Assembly (NCBI RefSeq): GCF_024679245.1
Contig: NC_090176.1
Span: 50,723,115 to 50,787,114 of the forward strand
DNA: 64,000 nucleotides
Source: Pseudorasbora parva
Taxonomy: Eukaryota > Chordata > Actinopteri > Cypriniformes > Gobionidae
Direction of reading: 5' to 3'
In this document: in pieces, positions 62,691 through 64,000 of the stretch
Layout of the letters: every line of letters starts with the position of its first letter
Position numbering within the stretch: the first letter of the stretch is position 1
The notes under the pieces: generated by a model
Database searches by the model: none
Told to the model about the DNA's origin: nothing
The model's input: the letters and a program-made list of their open reading frames with translations, nothing else
Made by a program: the position numbers and the translations under genes

Positions 62691-64000
62691 CAAAATAATT
62701 TGCTAAACAAATTTAGATTTTCTTCTTGCTCTCAAACTCAATTAAAAGTGTTTTAAAACAATAATACAGTACAAAAAAAATCTCCCCAACCTAAATATGC
62801 AAACATTTTATGATTTATTGGTGTTAAGTTAACTTTGCAAAGAAAACGTTTATAACTGGATGTCATGATTTCCTGAATGATATAAAAATGGGACTTTTTT
62901 TTGGAACAAACAAACAAACAAACAAACATAAACACAAATAATTAGCACATTTCCAAGGCTATGCGGTTGTCGTAAATCATTTCTATTATATTCTGTTCCC
63001 AGAGTCATTAAATTACTCATTAAACATTAATTCATTTAAGTAATGCCACAAAGTTTTGCTGGGAAATATAATACTAACAAGATTTGGGTATTTCCGATTG
63101 CTATGGCGTTGTTAGGGTGTTGCCATGTGGCAGAAACCTTGTTTTGAGTGGTTGTTAGGGTGTTGCTAAGTGCCCAAATCTCTCGATATGGCTCTTGTAG
63201 CCCTCCTTTAATGTGATGTTTTTTTTTTTTTTTACAGTACAGGGACATCAAAACATTTATAAATGGATGTTATGACTTCTTACAAAAAAATCACCAACCT
63301 GATGGTGGATTTGGGGCCAAATAACACATTTCTGAGGCGTTGCTATGCAGTCGTTTGCATTATATTCCGTTCGCAAAATCATTAAACATTAAATAATTTA
63401 AGTAATGTGACAAAGTTTTGCTGGAAAAAATAAAACACTAGCTAGATTTGGGCGTTTGCAGAAGAAATGCCGATTACTATGACGTCGTTAGGGTGTTGCA
63501 ATGTGCTATGAGTGGTTGTTAGGGCGTTGCTAAGTGCACAAATCTCTCGATATATATGGCTCTCGTGACCCTCCTTCAATGTGATTTTTTTTAAAGTAGA
63601 GGGTCACCAAATCATTTATAACTGGATGTTATGATTTCCTGCAAAACCCACCAACATGACGGTGGATCTGGGCCAAATAACACATTTCCAAGGTGTTGCT
63701 GTGCAGTTGTTAAGGTGGTTTCCATTATATTCCTTTCGCAAAATCATTAAGTTACTCATTAAACATTAAATAATTTAAGTAATGCTACAAAAGGTTGCTG
63801 GGAAATATAGTTCTAACTAGATATGGGCATTTTCTGAAGAAATGCTGATTACTATGGCATCGTTATGGTGTTCGGTAACCATATCGCTATGGTTGCTAGG
63901 AGTGGTTGTTAGGGCGTCGCTAAGTGTACAAATCATATTGCTCTCATGTCCCTCCCTCAATATGATTTTTTATTGATCAATTTTTGATTCTTTATGTAGA
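62690..64000. repeat. Tandem repeat of about 370 bp, continues beyond the right edge
   Basis: Blocks such as AAGTTTTGCTGGGAAATATA (63050, with relatives at 63413 and 63788), GAGTGGTTGTTAGGGTGTTG and TTATAACTGGATGTTATGAT recur every 363-375 bp, three to four times, with moderate divergence. It is satellite-like and noncoding. Confidence 0.75.

Overview
The window looks like teleost DNA, most probably a cyprinid. Three things point there: recognisable exons of a fish ectodysplasin receptor gene, a 5S-rRNA-derived SINE of the kind described from zebrafish (SINE3), and a very dense load of CA/TG microsatellites, TTAA-flanked and hAT DNA transposons, and palindromic MITEs. The species cannot be named from the sequence.

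The one gene I can support is edar, on the minus strand. Three coding exons form a continuous frame of 124 codons plus 2 nt. Exon 2 (21454-21378) carries the start codon and most of the signal peptide, exon 3 (17611-17489) completes it and opens the first TNFR cysteine-rich repeat, and exon 4 (4791-4610) carries the second and part of the third. All have consensus splice sites and compatible phases. A GC-rich unique segment near 52.7-53.0 kb with a strong donor at 52725 is a plausible untranslated exon 1. The rest of the gene (third repeat, transmembrane segment, death domain) lies beyond the left edge. On this model intron 1 is about 31 kb, intron 2 about 3.8 kb and intron 3 about 12.7 kb; 53-64 kb is upstream or intergenic.

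The remainder is repeats, many with target-site duplications (TSDs) that can be read directly. hAT-like elements: 3412-4143, 8182-10145, 16302-17437, 30125-31660, 35842-38698, 36829-38398. Harbinger-like: 8661-9440, 35978-36602. TTAA-flanked: 2185-2615, 25174-27304, 25693-26833, 27419-28779, 44030-44330, 46279-47489. Retroposons: SINE3 (566-903, 37377-37950), L1/Tx1-like LINE (23993-24822), L2-like LINE (53540-54196), a possible one at 62004-62356. Several are nested, up to four deep at 35.8-38.7 kb.

Tandem arrays have unit lengths of about 13, 21/31, 23, 41, 46, 60, 74-76, 102 and 370 bp. Long conceptual reading frames across them are compositional artefacts. The most interesting signals are a TG-repeat/T5 tract at the edar exon 4 acceptor, a family of unrelated minisatellites that each combine a CCAAT box with (usually) a GC box inside edar introns, the nested transposon stacks with intact target duplications, a foldback element holding inverted tRNA-like sequences, a LINE whose 20-bp target duplication is the unit of the adjoining 13-bp array, and a transposon reading frame split by another transposon. 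I see no convincing new protein-coding system.
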